From the NCBI GenBank assembly GCA_017480115.1, contig JAFVBH010000027.1, positions 1 through 39,036 of the forward strand: a stretch of DNA of 39,036 nt, in the 5' to 3' direction. This DNA is from Clostridia bacterium (GTDB lineage Bacteria > Bacillota > Clostridia > Oscillospirales > Acutalibacteraceae). Positions 13,590 through 21,582 of this stretch are shown here, piece by piece (the first letter of the stretch is position 1; every line of letters starts with the position of its first letter). The notes under the pieces were generated by a model. That model made no database searches. It was not told where the DNA came from and saw only the letters and a program-made list of their open reading frames with translations. A program made the translations under genes and the position numbers.

Positions 13590-15413
13590 TTGGAACCCAT
13601 CAAAGTTGATTTTTCCAAAAACGGCAAATCAAATACCAAAAGCGTCTACATCCCGCCTGAGAAGTCTGCGCTGAAAATATTGATCAGCGTCGCCGTCGCG
13701 GCGGTGGTGGCGGCTGTGGCATATTATTTCATGCTGCCGCCGATGAACCTGAAATCCACGACGTTCTACGCCTATATCGGGCTGGTGCTGGCGTCCTTCG
13801 TGGCAAGCGTCGTCGTGACGAGCAAGGCGTTTGTAAAAACGGAATTTATCCCCTATGTCAAGCGCGTATCCGTGGCGCCCGTGATCCTCGCGGGGGCGCT
13901 GGCGCTGGTGCTGGCGGGCGGCTATGTTTCCTCTGCGGCGCTGTTCCGCGCAAAGGCGTATGCCCGCATCATCAACGTGGAGGAGGGCGACTTCGCCCAA
14001 AGCTTTTCCGCTATTGATAATATCGAGGACTTTAACAAGCTCCCGCTGATCGACGCCAACGCGGCGGAGCGTCTGGCGGATAAAACGCTGGGCGATCTGG
14101 CGCTGGTGGGCAAGGAGTCCCAGTTTGAGGTCTCAAATTTGTATTCCACGCAGATCAACTATAAAAACCGCCCCTACCGCGTGTTCCCCTTGCAGTACGG
14201 CGATATTTTCAAATGGTTCAAAAACCGCGCGGACGGTCTGCCCGGCTATGTCACCGTGAATATGAACACCCAGCAGGCGGATCTTATTCAGCTGCCCGAG
14301 GGCATCAAGATTTCCACTGCGGAGCATTTTTCCCGCTACCTCGGCAGAGTCCTGCGCTTCGCCTACCCCACCTATCTGTTCGGCACCTCGTCCTTTGAGA
14401 TCGACGAGGACGGCACGCCCTACTGGATCACCGAGCATATCGACAAGACCGTCGGTCTGCTTGGCGGCGACGACGTGATCGGCATCACCATGGTCAACGC
14501 GGTCACCGGTGAGATCAAGTATTACACGATGGAGGAAGTCCGCGCCGGCACCGGCAACGACGGCAACAATATCGAGTGGATCGATCAGGTCTACAACGCG
14601 AACCTGCTGGTTACGCAGTACAACTACTTCGGAAGATACGCAGGCGGCTTCATCAACGCGTTCATCGGGCAGACCGGCGTAAAAATGACCACCACCGGCT
14701 CCAACTATATCGCCATCGGCGACGACGTGTATCTGTATACCGGCGTGACCAGCGTCACCAGCGACGAATCGATCCTCGGCTTTATCATCATCAACCAGCG
14801 CACGAAAGAAGCCTACTTCTACACCGCCTCCGGCGCGACGGAGCTTGCGGCGCAAAATTCCGCGCAGGGCATCGTATCGGATAAGGGCTGGAACGCCACG
14901 TTCCCGATTCTTATCAATCTGGACGGCGAGGCGACCTATCTGATGTCGCTTAAGGACGCCACCGACGTTATCAAGAGCTACGCGATGGTCAACGTCAACC
15001 AGTTCTCCGACGCGGTCAGAAGCCCCAACGACGATAACCCCGATCTGCGCGCCTGCCTGCAGGCGTATATCAGCAAGCTGGCGGCAAGAGGCGTGATTAT
15101 CGATATTGATATGAGCGGCAAGATCGACGACGTTGCCGCCGCGCCCGAAACGCCCCCTGCGGCGCAGACGGCAAGAATCACCGGCACGATCACCGACATG
15201 CGCAGCGCGGTCATCAGCGGCAATACCTATTATTATATCGAGCTGGACGGCAACGGCGTTTACTATTACGTATCCGCAGAGCTGAGCAGCGCGGTTGTGA
15301 TCTTCAACGTGGGCGACCGCGTGACCCTCACGGTCGCGGACAGCGCGGCGGACGGCAGCATCATCCCCGCCGCCGACCCGGCGTTCGCGGAAGCGACCAC
15401 AGCGGCGCAATAA
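13590..15413 (+). CDS. Three-TM membrane protein with large extracytoplasmic domain, unrecognised
   Basis: The 607-residue protein starts at TTG 13590 (AAAGGAG at 13574-13580, 9 bases away); the in-frame TTG at 13581 directly touches the ribosome site and is unlikely. Membrane helices lie at about 28-48, 58-76 and 94-115, with basic inside loops (KNGKSNTK, KAFVKTEFIPYVKR), so the remaining 490 residues face outward. That part contains aromatic, beta-rich stretches (YKNRPYRVFPLQYGDIFKWF, DGTPYWITEHID, NAVTGEIKYYTMEEV). After a short Ala/Pro linker near 525 it ends in a small domain that looks like an OB fold (RITGTITDMRSAVISGNTYY...). No catalytic motif is seen and I do not recognise the family. 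It is a single-gene unit with its own promoter and a terminator shared with the converging gene. Confidence 0.85.
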   Translation: MEPIKVDFSKNGKSNTKSVYIPPEKSALKILISVAVAAVVAAVAYYFMLPPMNLKSTTFYAYIGLVLASFVASVVVTSKAFVKTEFIPYVKRVSVAPVILAGALALVLAGGYVSSAALFRAKAYARIINVEEGDFAQSFSAIDNIEDFNKLPLIDANAAERLADKTLGDLALVGKESQFEVSNLYSTQINYKNRPYRVFPLQYGDIFKWFKNRADGLPGYVTVNMNTQQADLIQLPEGIKISTAEHFSRYLGRVLRFAYPTYLFGTSSFEIDEDGTPYWITEHIDKTVGLLGGDDVIGITMVNAVTGEIKYYTMEEVRAGTGNDGNNIEWIDQVYNANLLVTQYNYFGRYAGGFINAFIGQTGVKMTTTGSNYIAIGDDVYLYTGVTSVTSDESILGFIIINQRTKEAYFYTASGATELAAQNSAQGIVSDKGWNATFPILINLDGEATYLMSLKDATDVIKSYAMVNVNQFSDAVRSPNDDNPDLRACLQAYISKLAARGVIIDIDMSGKIDDVAAAPETPPAAQTARITGTITDMRSAVISGNTYYYIELDGNGVYYYVSAELSSAVVIFNVGDRVTLTVADSAADGSIIPAADPAFAEATTAAQ

Positions 15414-15432
15414 GCAACCGAAAAATAACCGA

Positions 15433-15474
15433 AAAAAGCATCTGCCTGACCGCGCGTCAATGCAGATGCTTTTT
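15433..15474. terminator. Bidirectional terminator
   Basis: AAAAAGCATCTGC (15433-15445) pairs perfectly with GCAGATGCTTTTT (15462-15474), with a 16-base loop. A and T runs on both sides let it stop both the three-TM gene (+) and the lipoprotein gene (-). Confidence 0.9.
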
Positions 15475-15501
15475 CAGTTTCAGGCGCGAAGCCCTGTTTT
15501 T

Positions 15502-16206
15502 TCAATGATTGTAGTTTGCGCCGATGACGACCGTTTGCAGCGGCGTATCGGAATCCGGATCGCCGAAGCGCACCTCCCAGGAGCCGTCCGTGTAGTTGAA
15601 ATCCGCCGTCTCGTACGAATACCCCGTTACCGTGCAGTTTTCCAGCCCGATCCGCAGCGCGTCCGCCTCGGAGATACTGCCCTCCTGCCCCAGTACCGCA
15701 GTGTTTAAAATCTCGATCGCCCGGTCGGCGTCTGCGCCGGTCAAACCGTTATTCGTCGCCACGTAACAGCCGGGCGCGTCTCGGAACCAGACGAAATCCC
15801 ACGCCGATTCGCCGTCGTACATACCGATATACGCCGTATATCCCGCGTCTGTCGTGATGATTTTCTGCGAAAGCCCAGTACCGCAAACGCCGAACGATCC
15901 TACATAAAAATCCAGCGCCGCGTAGCTGCTTTTCCCTGTGGGACGAAAGCGGATCCCAAAATGGTCGCTGTCGCTCTTGTCCCAGTCGTCGGGGAAAATC
16001 TCATACTGCCAGTCCTCGGGCAGCGTCATGCGGATGCGCGCGAATTTACGCGCATAATCCACAGAAATGCCGTCGGCCGGTGGAGAGGCGATCTCGGTGG
16101 TCGGCTCAGTATTCCCATCCAAGGGCGCCGGCAGCTTTCCTGCGCCGCACCCTGCGCATACGAAGCATATCAGAAAAACCAACAATAGACAAATAATCTT
16201 TTTCAT
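15502..16206 (-). CDS. Putative lipoprotein
   Basis: The 234-residue protein begins MKKIICLLLVFLICFVCAGC, a lipoprotein-type signal with the acceptor Cys at residue 20; the -3 residue is Cys rather than the usual Leu, which is unusual. The rest is a soluble domain with Trp/Tyr-rich strands (DWQYEIFPDDWDKSDSDHFG, AALDFYVGSFGVCGTG). It ends in a YTDGSWEVRFGDPDSDTPLQ segment reminiscent of small beta-sandwich stress lipoproteins, but no family is recognised. It starts 16 bases after the upstream gene and is probably in one operon with it. Confidence 0.8.
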   Translation of the reverse strand: MKKIICLLLVFLICFVCAGCGAGKLPAPLDGNTEPTTEIASPPADGISVDYARKFARIRMTLPEDWQYEIFPDDWDKSDSDHFGIRFRPTGKSSYAALDFYVGSFGVCGTGLSQKIITTDAGYTAYIGMYDGESAWDFVWFRDAPGCYVATNNGLTGADADRAIEILNTAVLGQEGSISEADALRIGLENCTVTGYSYETADFNYTDGSWEVRFGDPDSDTPLQTVVIGANYNH

Positions 16207-16222
16207 AGAAATTCACGCCCCG

Positions 16223-17353
16223 TTAGTTTGCATGCGTCTGCGTGCCGCCCCACTCCACCACGGTAAAGCCGCTGCGCGTCGGCGCGGACAAGCTCTGCGG
16301 GGCGATCTCCACCGGCGCGTCCGCCGCGTGCCATGCCATAAATACACGGATCAGCGTATCCGGCGACGGGGAAACGGAAAGCTTTGCCGCGTCGGCATAT
16401 GCGTCGGATTGGAACGCGATCACGTTATACGGATTCTCTTGCATCTGCGGCAGCCAGTAGACGATAAACTCGTTCGCCTCCCGACGGGTCAGCCCCAGCC
16501 GCGCCAGCGCGGTCTCCAGAAATGCGGCGGTATCGCTGCCTTTCACGCAAAATCCCGCGCTGAAATCGTAGTCCGCATCGGTCAGCCCCTCCCAATACAG
16601 ATAATTGTAGGTCTGCCCGTCGCTGTCCGTCAGCGTGCCGTCGGGCGCGGCGGTCACCTGCCAGCCGTTGCGATAGGCGGGATAGGTACAGGTCAGTTGC
16701 CCGTCAAGCGCAAGCTGTACGGTCACATCGGTCGGCGTCTCGGGGTACAAATAGATCACAGGCTTATAGTCCATATTCGGGTCAAGTTCAAAATCGCTGA
16801 CGGTCACCGCTGCGGCGTCGCCCTCCATGCGGAAATTTTTTTGATCGTAATACGCGTTTGTCAGCGTTACATGCACCTTGTCGCCCACGCAGTAATCCTC
16901 CGGCAAGACACAATTGACCTTGTATTCATTCGGCAGCGGGATCACCGCCTCGCCGAAAAAGCAATTTTTATAGATGGATGTAATATATAGGTCGATGTCC
17001 ATGTCATGCTCCTCCGGCGTAAGCGCGGCGGTATCGATGTATGGGTCGGTATATTCGACGTCCCGCCGCGTGCGCTCGGCGATCAGCCTGCCGCTGCTGT
17101 CCCTGCCCTCGGCGGCAAGCGCTTCGGCAAGCAGGGCGCTGTAATCGCGGAAATTATGCGGGAAAGAATAAATTTTTGTCCCGCTGTAGGTGTAGTCCGC
17201 ATTTACCATGGCGTTCCAGCGCACGATTTTATAGGTCAGCGCGGTAAATTCCCGCGTTCCGCCGTCCTTATAGCTGCCCGACGGGATCGGCACGACCAGT
17301 ACGGCAATCAGCACGACCAGCGCGATCAGCAGTATTTTCTTCCGTTTTTTCAT
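16223..17353 (-). CDS. Membrane-anchored protein of unknown function
   Basis: The 376-residue protein starts MKKRKK; an upstream in-frame ATG at 17371 is rejected because its codons 2-4 (AAG GAG GGT) form the ribosome binding site for 17353. A single helix at about residues 6-24 anchors an outside domain. A central conserved-looking stretch, YKPVIYLYPETPTDVTVQLA followed by LTCTYPAYRNGWQV and YNYLYWEG, resembles a module I have seen in Clostridia hypothetical proteins, without known role. The C-terminal half (LGLTRREANEFIVYWLPQMQ, VIAFQSDAYADAAKLSVSP) continues that module. It is co-oriented with the lipoprotein gene 16 bases downstream. Confidence 0.82.
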   Translation of the reverse strand: MKKRKKILLIALVVLIAVLVVPIPSGSYKDGGTREFTALTYKIVRWNAMVNADYTYSGTKIYSFPHNFRDYSALLAEALAAEGRDSSGRLIAERTRRDVEYTDPYIDTAALTPEEHDMDIDLYITSIYKNCFFGEAVIPLPNEYKVNCVLPEDYCVGDKVHVTLTNAYYDQKNFRMEGDAAAVTVSDFELDPNMDYKPVIYLYPETPTDVTVQLALDGQLTCTYPAYRNGWQVTAAPDGTLTDSDGQTYNYLYWEGLTDADYDFSAGFCVKGSDTAAFLETALARLGLTRREANEFIVYWLPQMQENPYNVIAFQSDAYADAAKLSVSPSPDTLIRVFMAWHAADAPVEIAPQSLSAPTRSGFTVVEWGGTQTHAN

Positions 17354-17414
17354 GGGAAAACCCTCCTTCACTTATTATACGACCGGGATAAGAAAAATCC
17401 TTATGATGTATATG

Positions 17415-17465
17415 AAAAAGCCGCCGAGGGGCGCGCACTTCGCAAGGAAGAGTACGCCTCTCGGC
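17415..17465 (-). terminator. Terminator of the esterase gene
   Basis: On the minus strand GCCGAGAGGCG pairs with CGCCCCTCGGC (one G-T pair), followed by GGCTTTTTC. It lies just after the esterase stop and upstream of the membrane-anchored protein gene. Confidence 0.8.
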
Positions 17466-17473
17466 AGTTTTTG

Positions 17474-18409
17474 TTAATTCAGGTATTCCGCGGCATATTG
17501 CACCAGCAACTGATTGACCAGCATCGTGCAATCCGGGTCGCGGTCAAGCCCGTGGTCGGAATTGGGGAACGACACAAAATCATGCCGGATATTTCTTGCC
17601 GTCAAAGCTTTGTCCAACGCCACCGCACCGGAATAAGGCACGACGGAATCTTTTTCGCCATGGGCGATGACCGTGGGCACCGCCGTGTCCGCGTAGTACA
17701 ACGGGGATTCGGCTCTGGCGGCAGCCATGACTTTTTCATATTGGCTGTTTTTCTTATTGTAATCCTTTTCCGACAGCGTAACGCCGGTCGCCCAGCTCAC
17801 CAGCTCCAGCATTTTTGCCGTGCTGCCGATCGCGCTGTTCTCAATCTGCGCGGGAATTGTCAGATCCGTCGGGCCGCAGTTGCTTACAACGGCAACGGGC
17901 CGGATCGGCGCAGATTGTTGACGGGAATAGGCGTACAGCAGCGACATATGCGCCCCGGCGGAACCGCCCGTCAGCAGGCACTTTTCAATATTGATTCCAC
18001 GGATTGCGCCGATATACTTAATCATGCGCAGCGCCGCCTCAACATCGTCCATCAGATCCTCCATATGCACGGAATCGGAAAGATATCGATAACTGATCGC
18101 CGCCACGGCGTATCCGCTGCGGGCAAACGATGCGAGATAATCCTGCGAGAAGATATCTTTGCTGCCGGCAATCCACGCGCCGCCGTGGATCAGCAGAACC
18201 AGCCCGATGGTCTTTCCCGCGGCGTCCGCGGGCAGCGCCATATCCATCAGATGCCGTTCATCTTTGCCGTAGGAAATGTTCTGTCCGTACACATAACCCG
18301 AGTATTCCTGTACTGTCATTTCGGGTTTTGTCGATTTTTTTCCACCGCCGAACAGACCGGTGAAAAACGCGACGATCGACATAAAAAAGGCAATCAGTTT
18401 TTGCAACAT
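17474..18409 (-). CDS. Alpha/beta hydrolase, acetyl-esterase (BD-FAE/Aes-like)
   Basis: The 311-residue hydrolase has a short hydrophobic N-terminus (MLQKLIAFFMSIVAFFTGLFG) that would anchor or export it. It then carries the oxyanion motif IHGGAWIAGSK, the nucleophile elbow TGGSAGAHMSLL, an Asp in GEKDSVVPYSG and a His in NSDHGLD, giving a Ser-Asp-His triad. This matches small-ester hydrolases that deacetylate or de-esterify carbohydrates. GAGG precedes the ATG; it has a consensus promoter and its own terminator, so it is a single-gene unit. The substrate is unknown, and surface location is an inference from the N-terminal helix. Confidence 0.9.
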   Translation of the reverse strand: MLQKLIAFFMSIVAFFTGLFGGGKKSTKPEMTVQEYSGYVYGQNISYGKDERHLMDMALPADAAGKTIGLVLLIHGGAWIAGSKDIFSQDYLASFARSGYAVAAISYRYLSDSVHMEDLMDDVEAALRMIKYIGAIRGINIEKCLLTGGSAGAHMSLLYAYSRQQSAPIRPVAVVSNCGPTDLTIPAQIENSAIGSTAKMLELVSWATGVTLSEKDYNKKNSQYEKVMAAARAESPLYYADTAVPTVIAHGEKDSVVPYSGAVALDKALTARNIRHDFVSFPNSDHGLDRDPDCTMLVNQLLVQYAAEYLN

Positions 18410-18441
18410 AATGCAGACCTCTTTTCTGAATTTCTGTATTT

Positions 18442-18471
18442 ATCATAACGCATATTTCAGCGCTGTGTCAA
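18442..18471 (-). promoter_or_regulatory. Promoter of the esterase gene
   Basis: Minus strand: TTGACA (18466-18471), 18 bases, TATGAT (18442-18447), about 33 bases before the start codon. Confidence 0.75.
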
Positions 18472-18501
18472 TCATTTTTTCAGACGAGTACCATATGAAG
18501 C

Positions 18502-18531
18502 AAAAAGTCCGCTGTCGAAAAGACAGCGGAC
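18502..18531 (-). terminator. Terminator of the 931-residue surface protein gene
   Basis: On the minus strand a perfect 10-bp stem, GTCCGCTGTC and GACAGCGGAC with loop TTTTC, is followed by TTTTTG. Confidence 0.92.
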
Positions 18532-18550
18532 ATGGAACGTCTTGTTGCGG

Positions 18551-21346
18551 TTATTTTCTTGTCAGACCGACAATAAACGCGAAGATGGAATGAAACACAT
18601 GCGTTACCTTGCCCCAGAGGTCATTCCGATGCACCTGATGGCAGTATGCGCACAGCTTACCGGGGAATTCCGCACGGGAAAGCGAAGTGCCGCACACGTC
18701 GCAGATACCGTCGTTATCTCTGTCCTTATGCCCGGTGGCGTAGATCTTCTCCGTTTTCTTCTGGTGGCAGACCTCACACGCATAGGAACGCTCGCCGTCC
18801 TCCAGACAGGAAGCAACTGCTTCGTCAGTGACCGTCCATACGTGGTTGCCGGTGGCAAGAATGATCTTCGCCTCAGTCGCGCCGCAATCGGAGCAGGTAT
18901 AGGTCATTTCGCCGTTGTTGCCGCAATCGAACGGTTTTGTAATCTCGCCGTTTTCATAGTCGAACACGTGCGCTGCGGGCACGGTCTTATGGCTGCTGTC
19001 ATGCGAGCAGATACCGATATGGGTGCCGTCGCCCTGATCGACGTATACATAGTCGTGCTGCAGCGGCGCGGTGTAGCTGTCCGTATAGGAATAACCGCAG
19101 ACGGTGCAGGTGTGCGTGGTGTAGCCCTGCTCCTCGCAGGTGGACGGAGTCACAACGTCATTATAGGTATGCGCGACGGACTTTGTATGGGTCGCGTCGT
19201 TCTTACAAATGATGGTATGGGTGCTGCCGTTGCCGTCGTCCGTACCCGCAACTTCGTTCCAATCATGGTCGATCGCGTTGGTGTAGCTGTCCGTATAGGA
19301 ATAACCGCAGACGGTGCAGGTATGGGTAGTATAGCCCTGATCTTCACAGGTAGGCGGAGTTACAACGTCATTGTAGGTATGCGCAACGGACTTTGTATGG
19401 GTTGCGTCGTTCTTACAAATGATGGTATGGGTGCTGCCGTTGCCATCGTCCGTACCCACAACTTCATTCCAATCATGGTCGATCGCATCGGTGTAGCTAT
19501 CCTTGTAAGAATAACCGCAGACGGTGCAGGTATGGGTAGTATAGCCCTGATCTTCACAGGTAGGCGCGGTCACAACGTCGGTATAGGTATGCGCGACGGA
19601 TTTCGTATGGGTCGCGTCTCTTGTACAAGAGATCGTATGGGTGCTGCCGTTGCCATCGTCCGTACCTACCGATTCGTCCCACGCATGGGTCAGCGCGGCG
19701 GTTTCATCGTCCGTATAGGAATATCCGCAGACGGTGCAGGTGTGGGTGGTGTAGCCCTTTGTTTCGCATGTGGGCGGGGTCACAACGTCAGTATAGGTAT
19801 GTGCGACGGATTTCGTATGGGTCGGGTCGTTCTTACATTTCACGGTATGCGTGCCGTCGCCGTTATCCGTACCCGTTGCGTAATCCCAATCATGCTGCTT
19901 AGCATCGACATAGCTATCCTTGTAGGAATATCCGCAGATGGTGCAGGTGTGGGTAGTGTAGCCCTCCGTCTCGCAGGTGGGTGCAGTCACAACATCATTA
20001 TAGGTATGATTACCGCCCAGCACCTTCCCGCAATCCGGGCAGACTTTCTTATGCGAGGTACCATCGATCGTCCATGTGGCGGGGAAGTTGTGCGCCGTCG
20101 ATTGCACATAGCCACATACCGAACAAGTGCGCTGATGCTGCGCGTCGTCCGTTGGCTCCCAGTCGCCATAGGTATGGGCGACTGCGGTTTCAAACTTGGG
20201 ATATACATTTGTTGTCGCTGTAATACTGGAATAGCTCTTGTCCCAGCCGGAGAATACATAGTGATTTGTGTCATCGGCATTTTTCGTCAGCGGAGAGAGT
20301 ACCGGCGTATCCGTAGGCGCGGTTGCCGATTTCTTGTACGACACAGTTTGCTCTGACATTTTTGACCCGTCGCCGTTATAGAAATACACCTTGTAGGTGG
20401 GGTTATTTAAAATAAATTTGATTGTGCTTGATGTTTTTGCCGTGCCGACAGAAGAATTTGAGCTGGCGAGATATGCGGTCACATACACGTTTCTGGAACC
20501 GCTGGTTACCCCCGCGACCCAATCGAGAGCCTTGGTGTAATCGCAGGTAACGGTACAGGTATCACCGGACGCGCTTGCCGTAATACCATACCCTGCCAGC
20601 GTAGAGGTTGTTGTGGTATTGGCTGCAGCGGTTGTGCGGATCGCGTAGTTCGGCGCCTGATACCAATTCACGCCGTACTGATCCTTTACTGTCGCAGTAG
20701 GCGTTTTTCCCGTCCTATTCGCTGTTTTGGAAAGCGAGATGGTGACGTCGTTGGTATTTGCCCATGTTACTGTATTAACATAAGGATTCTTAGAAGAATC
20801 AATCGTAATCGTTTCCTTATCGACACTATTTCCGACACCGCCGCTTTTCACGTCCACATTGCCAGTCCAAATCTCAGTTGCCTTACTGGCATCGGTAACG
20901 CTCGTATTGGAGACCTTGATCGATTTTACATGATACCGAACGCCGTCAGTCCATACGGCGTCGTGTTCAATATAAAGCTGCGATGGGAAACCATCTAAAT
21001 CGATATAAGATGTAACATTTGTTTTTGTGCTACTCTTATACAACCATGTACTGTAATGCTCTTGCATCATATATTTATAAGTCGGCGCAGGGTTCGCACC
21101 GGCAGTACCGTTATTTTTCTGGTACGTAAATTCCCAAAAACTGTGTTCATTCTGTATATTTTCCTTTTTGTCGGCGGAGTCATCTACATAGATTGTGATA
21201 AATAATCTATATTTCCCCGCGGTAGCAGCTTCCGCCACGGGCAATAAGCCGGGCAGCGCCACGGCAAAAATGCCGACGCACATAACCAGCGTCAGCAGTA
21301 CCGACAACACGGACTGCCATCTTTTCTTGGTTTTCATTGATGTCAT
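18551..21346 (-). CDS. Secreted surface protein with InlB-type repeat and five Cys modules
   Basis: The 931-residue protein has a signal peptide (about 1-40, cleavage near VAEA-AT) and an unrecognised beta-rich N-terminal domain (about 45-310). A Listeria-Bacteroides (InlB B-type) repeat follows around 315-385 (VYFYNGDGSKMSEQTVSYKK ... FSGWDKSYSSIT). Then come Cys modules beginning with AHTYGDWEPTDDAQHQRTCSVCGY, followed by five tandem 70-residue units of the type HTYxDVVTxPTCExxGYTTHTCTVCGYSY. It ends with DVCG, then CAYCHQVHRNDLWGKVTHVFHSIFAF, a tail shared with the next gene. No LPxTG motif is present. A strong promoter and a strong terminator make it a single unit. Adhesion or surface display is likely; no enzymatic motif is visible. 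Confidence 0.88.
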   Translation of the reverse strand: MTSMKTKKRWQSVLSVLLTLVMCVGIFAVALPGLLPVAEAATAGKYRLFITIYVDDSADKKENIQNEHSFWEFTYQKNNGTAGANPAPTYKYMMQEHYSTWLYKSSTKTNVTSYIDLDGFPSQLYIEHDAVWTDGVRYHVKSIKVSNTSVTDASKATEIWTGNVDVKSGGVGNSVDKETITIDSSKNPYVNTVTWANTNDVTISLSKTANRTGKTPTATVKDQYGVNWYQAPNYAIRTTAAANTTTTSTLAGYGITASASGDTCTVTCDYTKALDWVAGVTSGSRNVYVTAYLASSNSSVGTAKTSSTIKFILNNPTYKVYFYNGDGSKMSEQTVSYKKSATAPTDTPVLSPLTKNADDTNHYVFSGWDKSYSSITATTNVYPKFETAVAHTYGDWEPTDDAQHQRTCSVCGYVQSTAHNFPATWTIDGTSHKKVCPDCGKVLGGNHTYNDVVTAPTCETEGYTTHTCTICGYSYKDSYVDAKQHDWDYATGTDNGDGTHTVKCKNDPTHTKSVAHTYTDVVTPPTCETKGYTTHTCTVCGYSYTDDETAALTHAWDESVGTDDGNGSTHTISCTRDATHTKSVAHTYTDVVTAPTCEDQGYTTHTCTVCGYSYKDSYTDAIDHDWNEVVGTDDGNGSTHTIICKNDATHTKSVAHTYNDVVTPPTCEDQGYTTHTCTVCGYSYTDSYTNAIDHDWNEVAGTDDGNGSTHTIICKNDATHTKSVAHTYNDVVTPSTCEEQGYTTHTCTVCGYSYTDSYTAPLQHDYVYVDQGDGTHIGICSHDSSHKTVPAAHVFDYENGEITKPFDCGNNGEMTYTCSDCGATEAKIILATGNHVWTVTDEAVASCLEDGERSYACEVCHQKKTEKIYATGHKDRDNDGICDVCGTSLSRAEFPGKLCAYCHQVHRNDLWGKVTHVFHSIFAFIVGLTRK
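18970..20010 (-). repeat. Tandem 210-bp coding repeats (five units)
   Basis: Five in-frame units of 70 codons encode HTYxDVVTxPTCExxGYTTHTCTVCGYSY...HTKSVA. Identical words recur exactly 210 bases apart (for example GACTTTGTATGGGT near 19180 and 19390). Units 3 and 4 are almost identical at the DNA level, while the outer units have diverged, which suggests recent internal duplication. Boundaries are approximate. Confidence 0.85.
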
Positions 21347-21384
21347 TTACAACACCCTTTCCTGATGAGTCTGATACATATATC

Positions 21385-21413
21385 ATTATATACAAAATTC
21401 CTATTGATTGCAA
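21385..21413 (-). promoter_or_regulatory. Promoter of the 931-residue surface protein gene
   Basis: Minus strand: TTGCAA (21408-21413), 17 bases, TATAAT (21385-21390), about 38 bases before the start codon. Confidence 0.75.
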
Positions 21414-21476
21414 GAGCTTTTTGTAAACTTTTTCAACACCATGTAAAAAAATCCGCCGAAAGATCGCGCCGGTTTT

Positions 21477-21530
21477 GAATGCGGAATGCCGTCCCCACAA
21501 ATTGGCGGAAACGGGTAGCATTCCGCATTC
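21477..21530. repeat. 13-bp inverted repeat holding a dispersed 19-mer
   Basis: GAATGCGGAATGC (21477-21489) and its exact complement GCATTCCGCATTC (21518-21530) flank a 28-base loop. The loop and the first bases of the right arm hold TTGGCGGAAACGGGTAGCA (21502-21520), which occurs again at 38780-38798. It lies between the two surface protein genes. Confidence 0.8.
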
Positions 21531-21543
21531 CGAATTCTGCATT

Positions 21544-21569
21544 AAAAAAGACCCGCCGAAGCGGGTCTA
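21544..21569 (-). terminator. Terminator of the 1025-residue surface protein gene
   Basis: Minus strand: AGACCCGC, loop TTCG, GCGGGTCT, then TTTTT. In RNA the loop is a C(UUCG)G tetraloop, which is very stable. Confidence 0.92.
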
Positions 21570-21582
21570 GAATCGGTTTTTG

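Noticed and set aside
18970..20010. CRISPR or minisatellite
   Set aside because: The 210-base period is an exact multiple of three, in frame, and encodes Cys modules.
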